Source of the DNA: Actinoplanes xinjiangensis
GTDB taxonomy: Bacteria; Actinomycetota; Actinomycetes; Mycobacteriales; Micromonosporaceae
DNA: 64,000 nt
NCBI RefSeq assembly: GCF_003148685.1
Contig: NZ_QGGR01000012.1
Span: 124,001 to 188,000 of the forward strand
Direction of reading: 5' to 3'
In this document: positions 1 through 8,124 of the stretch, in pieces
Layout of the letters: every line of letters starts with the position of its first letter
Numbering within the stretch: position 1 is the first letter of the stretch
Notes under the pieces: model-generated
What the model was told of the DNA's origin: nothing
The model's input: only the letters and a program-made list of their open reading frames with translations
The model's database searches: none
Position numbers and translations under genes: made by a program

Positions 1-113
1 AGCCCGGCGGCCGCGGTGCGGCCTGCCGTTTCGCCGGCGTCGCGGGGACCCCACGGCAGGCGGTGGTTGCGGTCGGGGACGGCTCCGGGCGTACGAGACA
101 ACGGTGTTGATCT

Positions 114-119
114 TATGAT
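114..119 (+). promoter_or_regulatory. Probable leaderless -10 element for the first methyltransferase
   Basis: The hexamer TATGAT ends six bases before the ATG at 126, and no Shine-Dalgarno sequence precedes that ATG. In actinobacteria a TANNNT box this close to the start codon usually means transcription begins at or next to the start codon. No convincing -35 was seen. Confidence 0.55.
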
Positions 120-125
120 GACGCG

Positions 126-764
126 ATGTCATCGCCCGGAATCGTGCTGGACCAGGGATTACTGACCGCCGCCGTCGAGGCGGCCGGCTTCATGCCGGCC
201 GACGAGGGACGTGCGCTCGCCGAGGCCGCGCTCGCCGCACCGGCCGGGCCGATCCTGGAGGTCGGTAGCTACCTGGGTAAATCGACGCTCTACCTGGCCG
301 CCGCGGCCCGCGCCCGCGGCGGCAAGGTGGTGACCGTCGACCACCACCGCGGGTCCGAGGAACACCAGGTGGGCTGGGAGTACCACGATCCGGGCCTGGT
401 CGACCCGCACGTCGGCCGGATCGACACGCTGCCGGGGTTCCGTCGGGCGATCGCCACGGCCGGCGCCGAGGACGTGGTCGTGGCCGTCGTGGCCCGCGCC
501 GAGGACTTCGCGGCCCTGTGGTCGGCGCCGCTGGCGCTGCTGTTCCTCGACGGCAGCCACACCGACGAGTCCGCGCAGCGTGACCTGGCGAGCTGGGCGC
601 CGCACCTGGCGGCCGGCGGGGTCCTCGCCATCCACGACGTGTTCCCCGACCCGGCCGACGGCGGGCAGGCGCCCTACCGCATCTACCGTAGAGCCCTCGA
701 CACCGGCGACTACACCGAACTCACCGGCCGCGGTTCACTGCGACTGCTGCGCCGGGACCGCTGA
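126..764 (+). CDS. Class I SAM-dependent methyltransferase (Methyltransf_24-like)
   Basis: This 212-residue soluble protein has the class I methyltransferase layout. Motif I is the segment ILEVGSYLGKSTLYL near residues 43-57, which would bind S-adenosylmethionine. An acidic loop LLFLDGSHTDE near residue 140 and GGVLAIHDVF near 165 are typical of the class-24 subgroup, whose members often act on sugars or small metabolites. The substrate cannot be read from the sequence. The gene runs into the convergent prenyltransferase-fold gene and their 3' ends overlap by about 44 bases, so they are probably neighbours by long association. The ATG start is supported by the leaderless-type -10 at 114-119. 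Confidence 0.85.
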   Translation: MSSPGIVLDQGLLTAAVEAAGFMPADEGRALAEAALAAPAGPILEVGSYLGKSTLYLAAAARARGGKVVTVDHHRGSEEHQVGWEYHDPGLVDPHVGRIDTLPGFRRAIATAGAEDVVVAVVARAEDFAALWSAPLALLFLDGSHTDESAQRDLASWAPHLAAGGVLAIHDVFPDPADGGQAPYRIYRRALDTGDYTELTGRGSLRLLRRDR

Positions 765-1833
765 CCGCGGCGTCCTCGCCCGGCGACCCGGAGGTGCCGT
801 GCGCGGCGGCCGGGTGCACGGTGCCGGGCGGGCCGGTTCCGGCGTTCCGGAAGATCGCCGACCGGGGGTGGGCCGCGTGCAGGGCGTCGACGGCCAGCAC
901 CACCGCCGCCGCCGTCCACGTCGTCCGCTCCACCGGCCAGCGGACCTCGTCGGTGAGCACCAGCCCGGTCCAGTACGAGCCGTCCGGCTCCCGCAGATGC
1001 TGCATCGCCGCGACCAGTTCGGCCGCGGCGTCGCGGTCCCCGAGCGTGTCCAGCGCCAGGGCCAGCTCGCACGTCTCCGCACCGGTCACCCACGGCCGGT
1101 CGGAGACGCAGCGGGCGCCCCGGCCCGGCACCACGAACTCGTCCCAGCGTTCCCGTAACCGCCGCTGTGCGGGTTCGCCGCGCAGCGCACCGCCGAGCAC
1201 CGGGTAGTACCAGTCCATCGAGAACCGGCCCTTGTCGGCGAACGCCACCGGATGCCGGCGGATCGCGTGCGCCAGCAGATCGGCGGCCAGATCCCAGTCG
1301 GGCTGCGGCTCACCCACCCGGTCGGCGATCGCGACACCACAGCGCAGTGCCTGATGGATGCTCGACGACCCGGTCAGCAGCGCCACCTCGTCACCGGCCG
1401 CCCACCAGATCTCCCCGCCCGGCGCCTGACAGCCGGTCACGAAATCCAGCGCGGTCCGCACCGCCGGCCACATCCGGGCCAGGAAGTCGTCGTCACCGGT
1501 GCACAGGAAGTGATGCCAGCAGCCGACCGCCAGGTAGGCGGCGTGGTTGGTCTCCGCCGTCGGGTCGGCGACCACCCCGCCCTCCTCGTACCGCGACGCC
1601 CAGCTGCCGTCCGGGCGCTGGGTGCGGCGCAGCCAGTCGTAGGCGGCCTCCGCCCGCCCCGTCTCACCGCCGACGTCCAGCGCCATCGCCGCCTCGACGT
1701 GATCCCACGGATCCAGTTGCCCGCCGGCGTACCAGGGGATCGCCCCGGACTCCTCCTGCTCGGCGGCGATGCCGGCGACCGTGGCACGGATGTCGTCGGC
1801 GCTCAGCACGCCCGGTAGGTCAGGCACCGACAC
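721..1833 (-). CDS. Prenyltransferase/alpha-alpha toroid-type protein
   Basis: This 370-residue protein contains recurrent helical-repeat signatures such as RTQRPDGSWASRYEEGG near residue 70 and WTGLVLTDEVRWPVERTTWTAAA near residue 290. These are typical of the alpha-alpha toroid fold shared by prenyltransferases, terpene cyclases and some glycosidases. Homologues are usually annotated simply as prenyltransferase, and the reaction is uncertain. The last 45 residues or so are Gly/Ala/Pro-rich and probably disordered. Its start overlaps the end of the upstream methyltransferase by 14 bases, so translation of the two is probably coupled. With the glycosyltransferase further upstream it forms a three-gene minus-strand operon that could act on a cell-surface or lipid-linked glycan. 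Confidence 0.65.
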   Translation of the reverse strand: MSVPDLPGVLSADDIRATVAGIAAEQEESGAIPWYAGGQLDPWDHVEAAMALDVGGETGRAEAAYDWLRRTQRPDGSWASRYEEGGVVADPTAETNHAAYLAVGCWHHFLCTGDDDFLARMWPAVRTALDFVTGCQAPGGEIWWAAGDEVALLTGSSSIHQALRCGVAIADRVGEPQPDWDLAADLLAHAIRRHPVAFADKGRFSMDWYYPVLGGALRGEPAQRRLRERWDEFVVPGRGARCVSDRPWVTGAETCELALALDTLGDRDAAAELVAAMQHLREPDGSYWTGLVLTDEVRWPVERTTWTAAAVVLAVDALHAAHPRSAIFRNAGTGPPGTVHPAAAHGTSGSPGEDAAVSGPGAAVAVNRGR

Positions 1834-2542
1834 CCACGGTCACCTCCTCCTTTTCCAGATAGATCGCCACACTCTTACCGATCAGCGGGTTGAGGGCCTG
1901 CTCGAGCACCCGGGTCAGCGCCGGCTTCTCGGTGATGTCCCAGACCAGCATCCTGTGATAGGCCTTGGTCAGGCCGGCGTCACCGATCGCGCACTTCAGC
2001 CACCAGTACGGGCTGTGCAGCGCGTGGGCGAAGCCGTTGCCGGTGACCGTCAGCCCCGCGTCGCGCAGCCGGCCGGACAGCTCGTCCTCCTTGTAGATGC
2101 GCACGTGCCCGCCCTCGTTGGCGTGGTACTCGTCCGACAGCGCCCAGCACACCCGCTCCGGCAGCCAGCGCGGCACCGTCACCGCCGCCCGCCCGCCCGG
2201 CTTCAGCACCCGGGTCAGCTCCCGGATCGCCGTCACGTCGTCCGGAATGTGCTCCAGCACCTCCGACGCGATGATCCGGTCGAAACTCGCGTCCGGGAAC
2301 GGCAGAGCCAGCAGGTCACCTTGGATCGTCGTGGCGCTCGCCGTCGCCGGGACCTCCCCGGCCAGCTCCATCGCCGCACACCAGGACGCGGTCGTGGCCA
2401 GATCCTTGACGCTCAGGTCCAGGGCGACGACGTCCGCGCCCCGCCGCAACGCCTCGAAGGTGTGCCGGCCCTCGCCGCAACCGAGATCGAGGACCCGCAT
2501 CCCCGGCCGTACGTCCAGCCGTTCGTAGTCGACGGTCAACAA
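1820..2542 (-). CDS. Class I SAM-dependent methyltransferase (Methyltransf_11-like), TTG start
   Basis: The protein is about 240 residues. It opens with a short lead and then motif I VLDLGCGEGRHTFEAL. An acidic strand end VVALDLSVKDL follows, then LPFPDASFDRIIASEVLEHI and the ELTRVLKPGGRAAVTVP block, the classic order of a Methyltransf_11 enzyme. The reading frame stays open far upstream, but that part is low-complexity Arg/Pro/Gly and not protein-like. I chose the TTG at 2542 because AGGTAGGG lies five bases before it and homology begins at once. It sits 127 bases after the glycosyltransferase gene and overlaps the prenyltransferase-fold gene. The substrate is unknown and may be a glycan or lipid made by its neighbours. 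Confidence 0.8.
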   Translation of the reverse strand: MLTVDYERLDVRPGMRVLDLGCGEGRHTFEALRRGADVVALDLSVKDLATTASWCAAMELAGEVPATASATTIQGDLLALPFPDASFDRIIASEVLEHIPDDVTAIRELTRVLKPGGRAAVTVPRWLPERVCWALSDEYHANEGGHVRIYKEDELSGRLRDAGLTVTGNGFAHALHSPYWWLKCAIGDAGLTKAYHRMLVWDITEKPALTRVLEQALNPLIGKSVAIYLEKEEVTVGVGA

Positions 2543-2669
2543 TGTGTCCCTACCTGCCCTTTCATCGTGGTTGTGGGGTCTTGTCTCGCACTTGTGCCCG
2601 GCCCGGTCGGGTCCGCTGTCCGCGGCCCGCCCGGCCGGTGTCGTGGTGGTCGTCGCCTGACCGCCCGGC

Positions 2670-4007
2670 CTACCGGGCGCCGGCCCCCGTCGTCCCGGTC
2701 CCCACCGGCCGGGCCGCGGGCTCGCGGGACCCGCGGCCGTCCCGGTGCGCGGCGATGGCGTCGGCATACCACTCGGCGGTGCGGATCGCGGTCCGCCGCC
2801 ACGTGAAGTGCTCGACCGCCCGTTCGCGGCCGCGGGCACCGAGACGCCGGCGCAGCGCCTCATCGTCGAGCAGCCGGCCGATCGCCGCCGACAGCGCACC
2901 CGGATCGCCGGGCGGCACGTGCAGCGAGGCCAGCCCGTCCGGGCCGGTCACCTCCGGCAGTGCGCCCGCCGTCGTCACGACCAGCGGGATCCCGCACGCC
3001 ATCGCCTCCACCGCCGGCAGGGAGAAGCCCTCGTACCGGGACGGCACCGCCGCCACCGTCGCCGACCGGAACAGATCAGCCAGTTCATCGTCGGAGATCC
3101 CGGACACGAACCGCACCGCATCGTCGAGGCCCAGCCGGGTGATCGCCCGGGCCGCCGGGCCGTCCGGCCGTGCCGAACCCACCACGACCAGCTCGACGTC
3201 GTGGTCGGCGCGCAGCTTCGCCACCGCCTCGATCAGCTCCGGCAGTCCCTTGAGCGGCACGTCGGCGCTGGCCACCGAGACCACCCGCGCCCGTCCCGTC
3301 GCGTCGCCGGCCGGGCTCGCCGTGCCGGGGGCGGGGCAGAACGTGTCGACGTCCACGCCGACCCCGATGACCCGCAGCCGTTCGGCGGGCACCCGGAACG
3401 CCTCGACGATCTCGTCCCGAGCGGCCTGCGACACCGTCGTCAGCCACGGCAGCCGCCGGGCCACCCGGCCCTGCATGCGCGTGAACGCATACCACCGGCG
3501 CAACGACAGCCGCCGCTTCCAGTCCGGTGCCGCCGCCAGCTCCAGGTCCCGGTCCACGGTGATCGGATGGTGGATCGTCGCCACCAGGGGGGTGCCGGTC
3601 CGGCTCAGAGGCAACATCCCATACCCGAGGCCCTGGTTGTCGTGCACCACGTCGAACTCGGCCAGCCGCTCCCGCAGATGCCGCCACGCCCGCAACGAGA
3701 ACGTCAACGGCTCCGGAAACGCCCCCGTGCACATCGCCAGCCATTCGAGGACATCGATCCCACTCTGGAATTCGGACCTCTTCGGCGTACGGAACGGGTC
3801 GGGCTCGCGATAGAGGTCCAGGCTCGGCAGAACCGTCAGGCCCACCCCGTCGTCCAGCTCCGGAAGCGGCGGCCCCGAGAACACCTCGACCTGATGCCCG
3901 AGCCGGACCAGTTCCCGCGACAGATGCCGGACATAGATTCCCTGCCCCCCACTGTGCGGTTTGCTCCGATACGACAGGAGGGCGATGCGAAGAGGCGCGG
4001 AGATCAC
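2670..4007 (-). CDS. GT4-family glycosyltransferase
   Basis: This 445-residue GT-B glycosyltransferase has an N-terminal acceptor domain beginning IALLSYRSKPHSGGQGIYVRHL. The glycine-rich GGQGIYV loop is typical of GT4 enzymes related to PimB and sucrose synthase. The C-terminal donor domain carries the retaining E-x7-E motif as EGFSLPAVEAMACGIPLVVT near residue 345. It probably transfers a sugar from a nucleotide donor to a membrane or cell-wall acceptor. It is the first gene of a minus-strand operon with a methyltransferase and a prenyltransferase-fold protein. The start is GTG, directly after TAGGGT plus six bases, which argues for leaderless expression. The C-terminus after residue 425 is Gly/Ala-rich. 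Confidence 0.88.
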   Translation of the reverse strand: MISAPLRIALLSYRSKPHSGGQGIYVRHLSRELVRLGHQVEVFSGPPLPELDDGVGLTVLPSLDLYREPDPFRTPKRSEFQSGIDVLEWLAMCTGAFPEPLTFSLRAWRHLRERLAEFDVVHDNQGLGYGMLPLSRTGTPLVATIHHPITVDRDLELAAAPDWKRRLSLRRWYAFTRMQGRVARRLPWLTTVSQAARDEIVEAFRVPAERLRVIGVGVDVDTFCPAPGTASPAGDATGRARVVSVASADVPLKGLPELIEAVAKLRADHDVELVVVGSARPDGPAARAITRLGLDDAVRFVSGISDDELADLFRSATVAAVPSRYEGFSLPAVEAMACGIPLVVTTAGALPEVTGPDGLASLHVPPGDPGALSAAIGRLLDDEALRRRLGARGRERAVEHFTWRRTAIRTAEWYADAIAAHRDGRGSREPAARPVGTGTTGAGAR

Positions 4008-4013
4008 CAGATG

Positions 4014-4019
4014 ACCCTA
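4014..4019 (-). promoter_or_regulatory. Probable leaderless -10 element for the GT4 operon
   Basis: On the minus strand TAGGGT is followed by six bases and then the GTG start at 4007. The same hexamer and near-identical spacing occur at 50643-50648 and 54183-54188. The roughly 270-bp divergent region up to the subtilase at 4291 also holds an AT-rich stretch at about 4060-4095, unusual in this GC-rich DNA, which may bind regulators. Confidence 0.55.
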
Positions 4020-4290
4020 AGAGGCAGGAACCAGATGATCACTAGTGTTTCGGCCTGAGGATTCGATCACTTTACGAAAATCAGAAACATTTTGCCCCGG
4101 TACGCCCGTCGCGTTCCGCACCGTGCCCGCCCTCGCACCGTCAGTGATCGCCGGCCGGCCGTACCCCTGCCGGCTCACGACCGCCGCCGGGCACCGCTGT
4201 CCAACGCTGTCCAACCCCGGCCGGCATCACGGGAGACCGTCGATCCCGTCGCGTTAACGTCCGCCCGCTGGAAGGACAGGCGAGGGGGGA

Positions 4291-6135
4291 ATGGCCGTGC
4301 AAGGTAACAGGATCCGCCGGGTCGCCGCCGTGCTCACCGGATCAGCGGTGCTGCTGGCGCTGGGGGCGGTGCCGGGACAGGCGTACACCGGGGAACACAA
4401 CGACGTCGAGAGCCGGAAGCGGCAGGCCACGGCGACCGGCCCGGGGACGGCCCGGCCGGCACCGTCCGGCACCGCACCGGGCGCCGGCGACACGGTCCGG
4501 CTCGTCGTCGGTTTCGACGAGGCAACGAGCGTGTCCGCGGCGGCACGCAGCCTCGGCGCGGCCGGGGTACGTGCCGCCGACAGCGCACCGCTGGCGAAGC
4601 TGGGCGCGCACACGGTGAGCGTGGCCCGGTCACGCAGCGCGGAGGTGACGGCCGCGCTGCGTTCGGCGCCGGGCGTCGCCTACGTGGAGGTGGACACCGG
4701 GGTGCGGGCCGACGCGGTCGTCCCGAACGACCCGAAGTGGTCGGACCAGGGCGAGTTGCGGCAGATCACGGTGCCGGACGCGTGGAGCCTCACCACCGGT
4801 GCGGCAGTGACCGTCGCGGTGATCGACGGCGGCGTCGACGCGTTCGGCGATCTGAGCGGGGCCGTCCTCGACGGCCGCGACTTCGTCGGCAACGACCCGA
4901 TCGCCAACGACGAGAACGGCCACGACACTGCGGTGGCCTCGCTCATCGCGGCCCGGGGCGACAACGGGGCGGGCATCGCCGGCACCCGCTGGGCCTGCAG
5001 GATCCTGCCGGTCAAGGTCCTCGGTCCGGAGGGTGACGGCAGCATCGCCACCACCGCGGCGGGCATCGTGTACGCCGCCGACCGCGGGGCGAAGATCATC
5101 AACGCTTCGCTCGGCACCTCACAGAACCTCATGGTGCTCCGCGACGCGGTGGCGTACGCCCAGAGCAGGGGCTCCCTGGTGGTCGCGTCCGCGGGCAACG
5201 ACGCGGTCCGCACGTCGCACTACCCGGCGGCCTACCCGGGCGTCATCGCGGTCGGTGGCACCGACGAGACGAGCGACGTCTTCCTGACGTACGACCCGGG
5301 GACCTTCGAGATCTACGGATCGAACTACGGGCCGGAGTGGGTGGACGTCGCCGCGCCGTGGTGCACCGTCGCTGCCGACTGGGAGAGCAGGGGCTACGCG
5401 GACTTCTGCGGCACGTCGGCGTCGGCCCCGCTGGTGGCCGGGACGATCGCGCTGATGAAGTCCCGGCACCCCCGCGCCACCAACACGGCGCTGGTGCAGA
5501 GCCTGACGCGGACCGCCCGGGCCACCCCGACGACGGGCTTCACCCGGTTCGGGGAGATCCGCGCGGGACAGGCGGTGTCCGGCGTGGACACGACCGCGCC
5601 GCGGATCACCGGCGCCACTCCGCGACAGTCGGCCCGGTTCCGGGGCGCCGTCACCGTCGGCGCTACCGGCGTCTCCGACACCGGCAGCGGTGTTTCCCAC
5701 GTCGCTCTGTACGCCGACGGCCGGTGCGTCGGCCGGGACACCACCGCCCCGTACGCGGTGCGGTTCGACGGCGGCCGGCTCAACCGTACGGTCGCCCTGC
5801 AGTGGCGGGTGTACGACCGGGCCGGCAACCAGTCCCGTTACGACCGCAAGGTGATCGCCGACAACCGCGGCCCGTCGGTGACCATCGGCACGGCCCCGCG
5901 CAACGGGGCGAAGGTGCGCGGCACGGTCACCGTCAAGGTCGGCGCCAACGATCCGGCCGGAGTCGCCCGGGTCGAGATCCTGATCAACGGCAAGGTCGTG
6001 GCGAGGGATACGAAGGCCCCGTGGACCTTCAAGATCAAAGTCGGGGGGTGCGGCAAGAAGATGACGGTACGGGTCCGCGCGGTGGACCGGCTCGGCAACG
6101 TCACCACCGGCGGCGCACGCACCTGGAAGCGCTGA
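4291..6135 (+). CDS. Secreted S8 (subtilisin-like) serine protease
   Basis: The 614-residue precursor starts with a signal peptide (positive MAVQGNRIRR, hydrophobic core, cleavage probably after GQA-Y). An inhibitor-I9-like propeptide follows at about residues 60-140. The catalytic triad is visible: Asp179 in VAVIDGG, His211 in NGHDTAVAS, Ser376 in GTSASAPLVAG. The oxyanion Asn is in SAGND. The His motif reads HDT instead of the usual HGT. After the protease domain come two immunoglobulin-like repeats, each with ARVEIL/HVALY-type strands and TKAPW/TAPYAVRF ends, probably for surface or substrate binding. A run of G precedes the ATG and serves as ribosome binding site. It probably degrades extracellular protein. 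Confidence 0.93.
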   Translation: MAVQGNRIRRVAAVLTGSAVLLALGAVPGQAYTGEHNDVESRKRQATATGPGTARPAPSGTAPGAGDTVRLVVGFDEATSVSAAARSLGAAGVRAADSAPLAKLGAHTVSVARSRSAEVTAALRSAPGVAYVEVDTGVRADAVVPNDPKWSDQGELRQITVPDAWSLTTGAAVTVAVIDGGVDAFGDLSGAVLDGRDFVGNDPIANDENGHDTAVASLIAARGDNGAGIAGTRWACRILPVKVLGPEGDGSIATTAAGIVYAADRGAKIINASLGTSQNLMVLRDAVAYAQSRGSLVVASAGNDAVRTSHYPAAYPGVIAVGGTDETSDVFLTYDPGTFEIYGSNYGPEWVDVAAPWCTVAADWESRGYADFCGTSASAPLVAGTIALMKSRHPRATNTALVQSLTRTARATPTTGFTRFGEIRAGQAVSGVDTTAPRITGATPRQSARFRGAVTVGATGVSDTGSGVSHVALYADGRCVGRDTTAPYAVRFDGGRLNRTVALQWRVYDRAGNQSRYDRKVIADNRGPSVTIGTAPRNGAKVRGTVTVKVGANDPAGVARVEILINGKVVARDTKAPWTFKIKVGGCGKKMTVRVRAVDRLGNVTTGGARTWKR

Positions 6136-6186
6136 CCGCAAGCTCCACGAAGGAGCGGGCCGGGGCCCGACGGTAACGTCACGGCT

Positions 6187-6238
6187 CCGGTTTGGTCTCC
6201 CGGCCCGGTCTCCCGGTTTGGTCTCCCGGCCCGGCCTC
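6187..6238. repeat. 26-bp tandem repeat, two copies
   Basis: Two near-identical 26-base units beginning CCGGTTTGGTCTCCCGG lie between the convergent subtilase and ricin-lectin genes. No clear hairpin terminator is visible in the 189-bp interval. It is one of several tandem repeats in the window. Confidence 0.8.
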
Positions 6239-6324
6239 CCCCGGAAGCCCAGCAACGGCTGTACCGCACGATGTTCAGCGGCCGGCCCCGGTGGGGCGGC
6301 CGTCGGGCAGGCGCGCGGCTTGCT

Positions 6325-7332
6325 TCAGCGAAACAGCCAGCGCTGGTTGGTGCCGCCGGTGCAGGCGGCCACGATCACCGCATTGCCCGGGCGAGCGCCC
6401 CAGAAGGGGTCGGTGAGGCATCGGCTGTTCGCCGCATTCGTCAGGGTGCCGTCGCTGAGCAGCCGCCATTGTCCGGTGGTGCGCCCGTCGCACCCGGTCA
6501 GCTCGACGGTGCCGTCGCCCACCAGGTAGGCGCACATGCCGAGCACTTCGAGCGTACGGTCGGCGTTCAGTTTCCAGCGCTGGGGGCTGGTGCCGTTGCA
6601 GTCGTCGATGTGGACGTCACCGCCTTCGGATGCTTCACCGCCACGCAGATCCAGGCACAGGCCGTTGCCGGTGACGAGAAGCCCGCTACCGGTCGCTATC
6701 GGACTCGGTACCAGATCGATCGGGGCCGCCGGCGCCACCGGGGTGGTGCTGCCGGATCCGCCGGTCGGCGACCCGGCTGACGGATTCGCCGAACTCGCCG
6801 GCGGCGCGGACGTCGTCGCCGACCGGGTAGGCCGTGTCGACTCGGTCGCCTCGCCGACGATGCCCGGCCCGCTGCCGTTGCTGTCGCCGTCGGCCACGCT
6901 CGGAGACTGACTCGGCGTGACACCCGCCGATGTGGCCGGCCCGACTACGGCCGGCAGTGACTGCCCCGGCGAGGACGTCCAGCTCTCTGACGAGGCATCG
7001 GGTCGCACCAGCAGGTACCCGGCAACCGTGGCCACCGCGACCGCCCCGGCGCCGATCAGCAGCATGCGCCGCCGCCGATGTGTCTCCGGCCTGCCGTGTC
7101 CCGGCGCGCCGCGTCCCGGCTCGCCGGCCGGAACCTCGGGAACCGTCGGCAGCAACTGGGTCGGCGTCTCTCCGGCCCGCTGCTCCACCGGCCAGGTCGA
7201 CGCGGACGAAGGTGGTTCCTGCCGGGCACCGTCCGGTAGAACGAACGGACGCACCAGCAACGGATCACGTTCGTCGCCCACTTCGCGTTGCCACCCCCGG
7301 GTCTCGGCACCGGTGCCCCAACTTACCGTCAT
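6325..7332 (-). CDS. Membrane-anchored ricin-type beta-trefoil lectin (CBM13) protein
   Basis: The 335-residue protein has a cytoplasmic N-terminus of about 85 residues. One hydrophobic helix (MLLIGAGAVAVATVAGYLLV) follows a run of arginines and acts as a signal anchor. A Ser/Thr/Pro-rich spacer of about 110 residues leads to a C-terminal beta-trefoil of about 125 residues. The three Q-x-W motifs that mark ricin-B/CBM13 lectins are present as PQRWKL, TGQWRL and NQRWLF. The protein should display a sugar-binding head outside the membrane. No enzymatic domain is present. It faces the secreted subtilase tail to tail. The ligand is unknown. Confidence 0.85.
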   Translation of the reverse strand: MTVSWGTGAETRGWQREVGDERDPLLVRPFVLPDGARQEPPSSASTWPVEQRAGETPTQLLPTVPEVPAGEPGRGAPGHGRPETHRRRRMLLIGAGAVAVATVAGYLLVRPDASSESWTSSPGQSLPAVVGPATSAGVTPSQSPSVADGDSNGSGPGIVGEATESTRPTRSATTSAPPASSANPSAGSPTGGSGSTTPVAPAAPIDLVPSPIATGSGLLVTGNGLCLDLRGGEASEGGDVHIDDCNGTSPQRWKLNADRTLEVLGMCAYLVGDGTVELTGCDGRTTGQWRLLSDGTLTNAANSRCLTDPFWGARPGNAVIVAACTGGTNQRWLFR

Positions 7333-8124
7333 TCAGCGACCGGTGTGGGTCCTGTCCGGTCGATGGTGGTCGTTCTCCGCCCTCCCAGGACCGACTCCGC
7401 CCCCTCTACCCAGCCCGCGATTCCCGTCGATGGTCAACCCGCCATCGGAGCATCGCGCCCATCCCAGCCTCACCCCCTGCGGCGGTGGAGAAAGCGCCCA
7501 GCCGCACCCACCGCGGCGGCAGGGCCAGCGCGCCGCCCCACTCACTGCCGCGGTGCGGAGAGCGCCCAGCCGCACCCACCGCGGCGGCGAGACGAGCGCC
7601 CAGCCGCACCCACCCCGGCGGCGAGACGAGCGCGCAGGCGCACTCACTGCGGGGATGGGGGAGTGCCCAGCCGCGCTGACTGCGGGGGTGAGGAAGGGGC
7701 CAGGCGCTCCCACCGCGGCGCCGGGCGAGCGCCCAGCCGCACCCACCCCGGCGGCGGAGCGAGCGCCCAAGCGCCCGAGCAGCCCGACTCCGCGCTGCGG
7801 AAGGTAGCGCAGGGGGTGTGCAGATCTGTCGGTCGTGAAAGACGAGAGCGTGACTCCCGATGGCCGTTCGAACGGAGCGCAGTTCCCGGCGGCCCGGAAA
7901 GGCGGGAGCGCGGACCGTGCCGGTCGTGCAGGCGCAGTGTTGCTGCGGTGGCCTTGCAGGCGGCAAGGCGGGTCTTGGCGGCGGTGCACCGGAGATGCGG
8001 CTGTGACGGCCGTGCAGGCGGGAACGCGGGTGGGCTTCGGCAAGCCGTCCCAAGCCGAGTGCGGCCCCGCGGCCGTGCGGAACAGAACGTGTCTGCTTCG
8101 CACGGCCGGGGAAGCGGCCGGCTG
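7333..8124. other. Gene-free interval with tandem repeats
   Basis: Nearly 800 bases between the lectin and VIT/VWA genes hold no convincing gene. Open frames exist on both strands but translate to repetitive Arg/Pro/Gly/Ala text with no start signal. The left half contains the 33-bp repeat array. The right half (about 7840-8110) has looser recurrences of a GCCGTGCAGGCGG-like motif. Confidence 0.7.
7480..7785. repeat. Imperfect tandem array, about nine units of roughly 33 bp
   Basis: The core GCGCCCAGCCGCACCCACC recurs almost unchanged near 7483, 7541, 7576 and 7729, with degenerate copies between them. Unit length is about 30-36 bases and units are separated by CGGCGGCGAGACGA-like spacers. 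There is no dyad typical of CRISPR repeats and the spacers are not unique, so this is a minisatellite. Function is unknown. Confidence 0.75.

Noticed and set aside
7480..7785. CRISPR array
   Set aside because: Unit lengths vary, the intervals are themselves repeated, there are no unique spacers and no cas genes.
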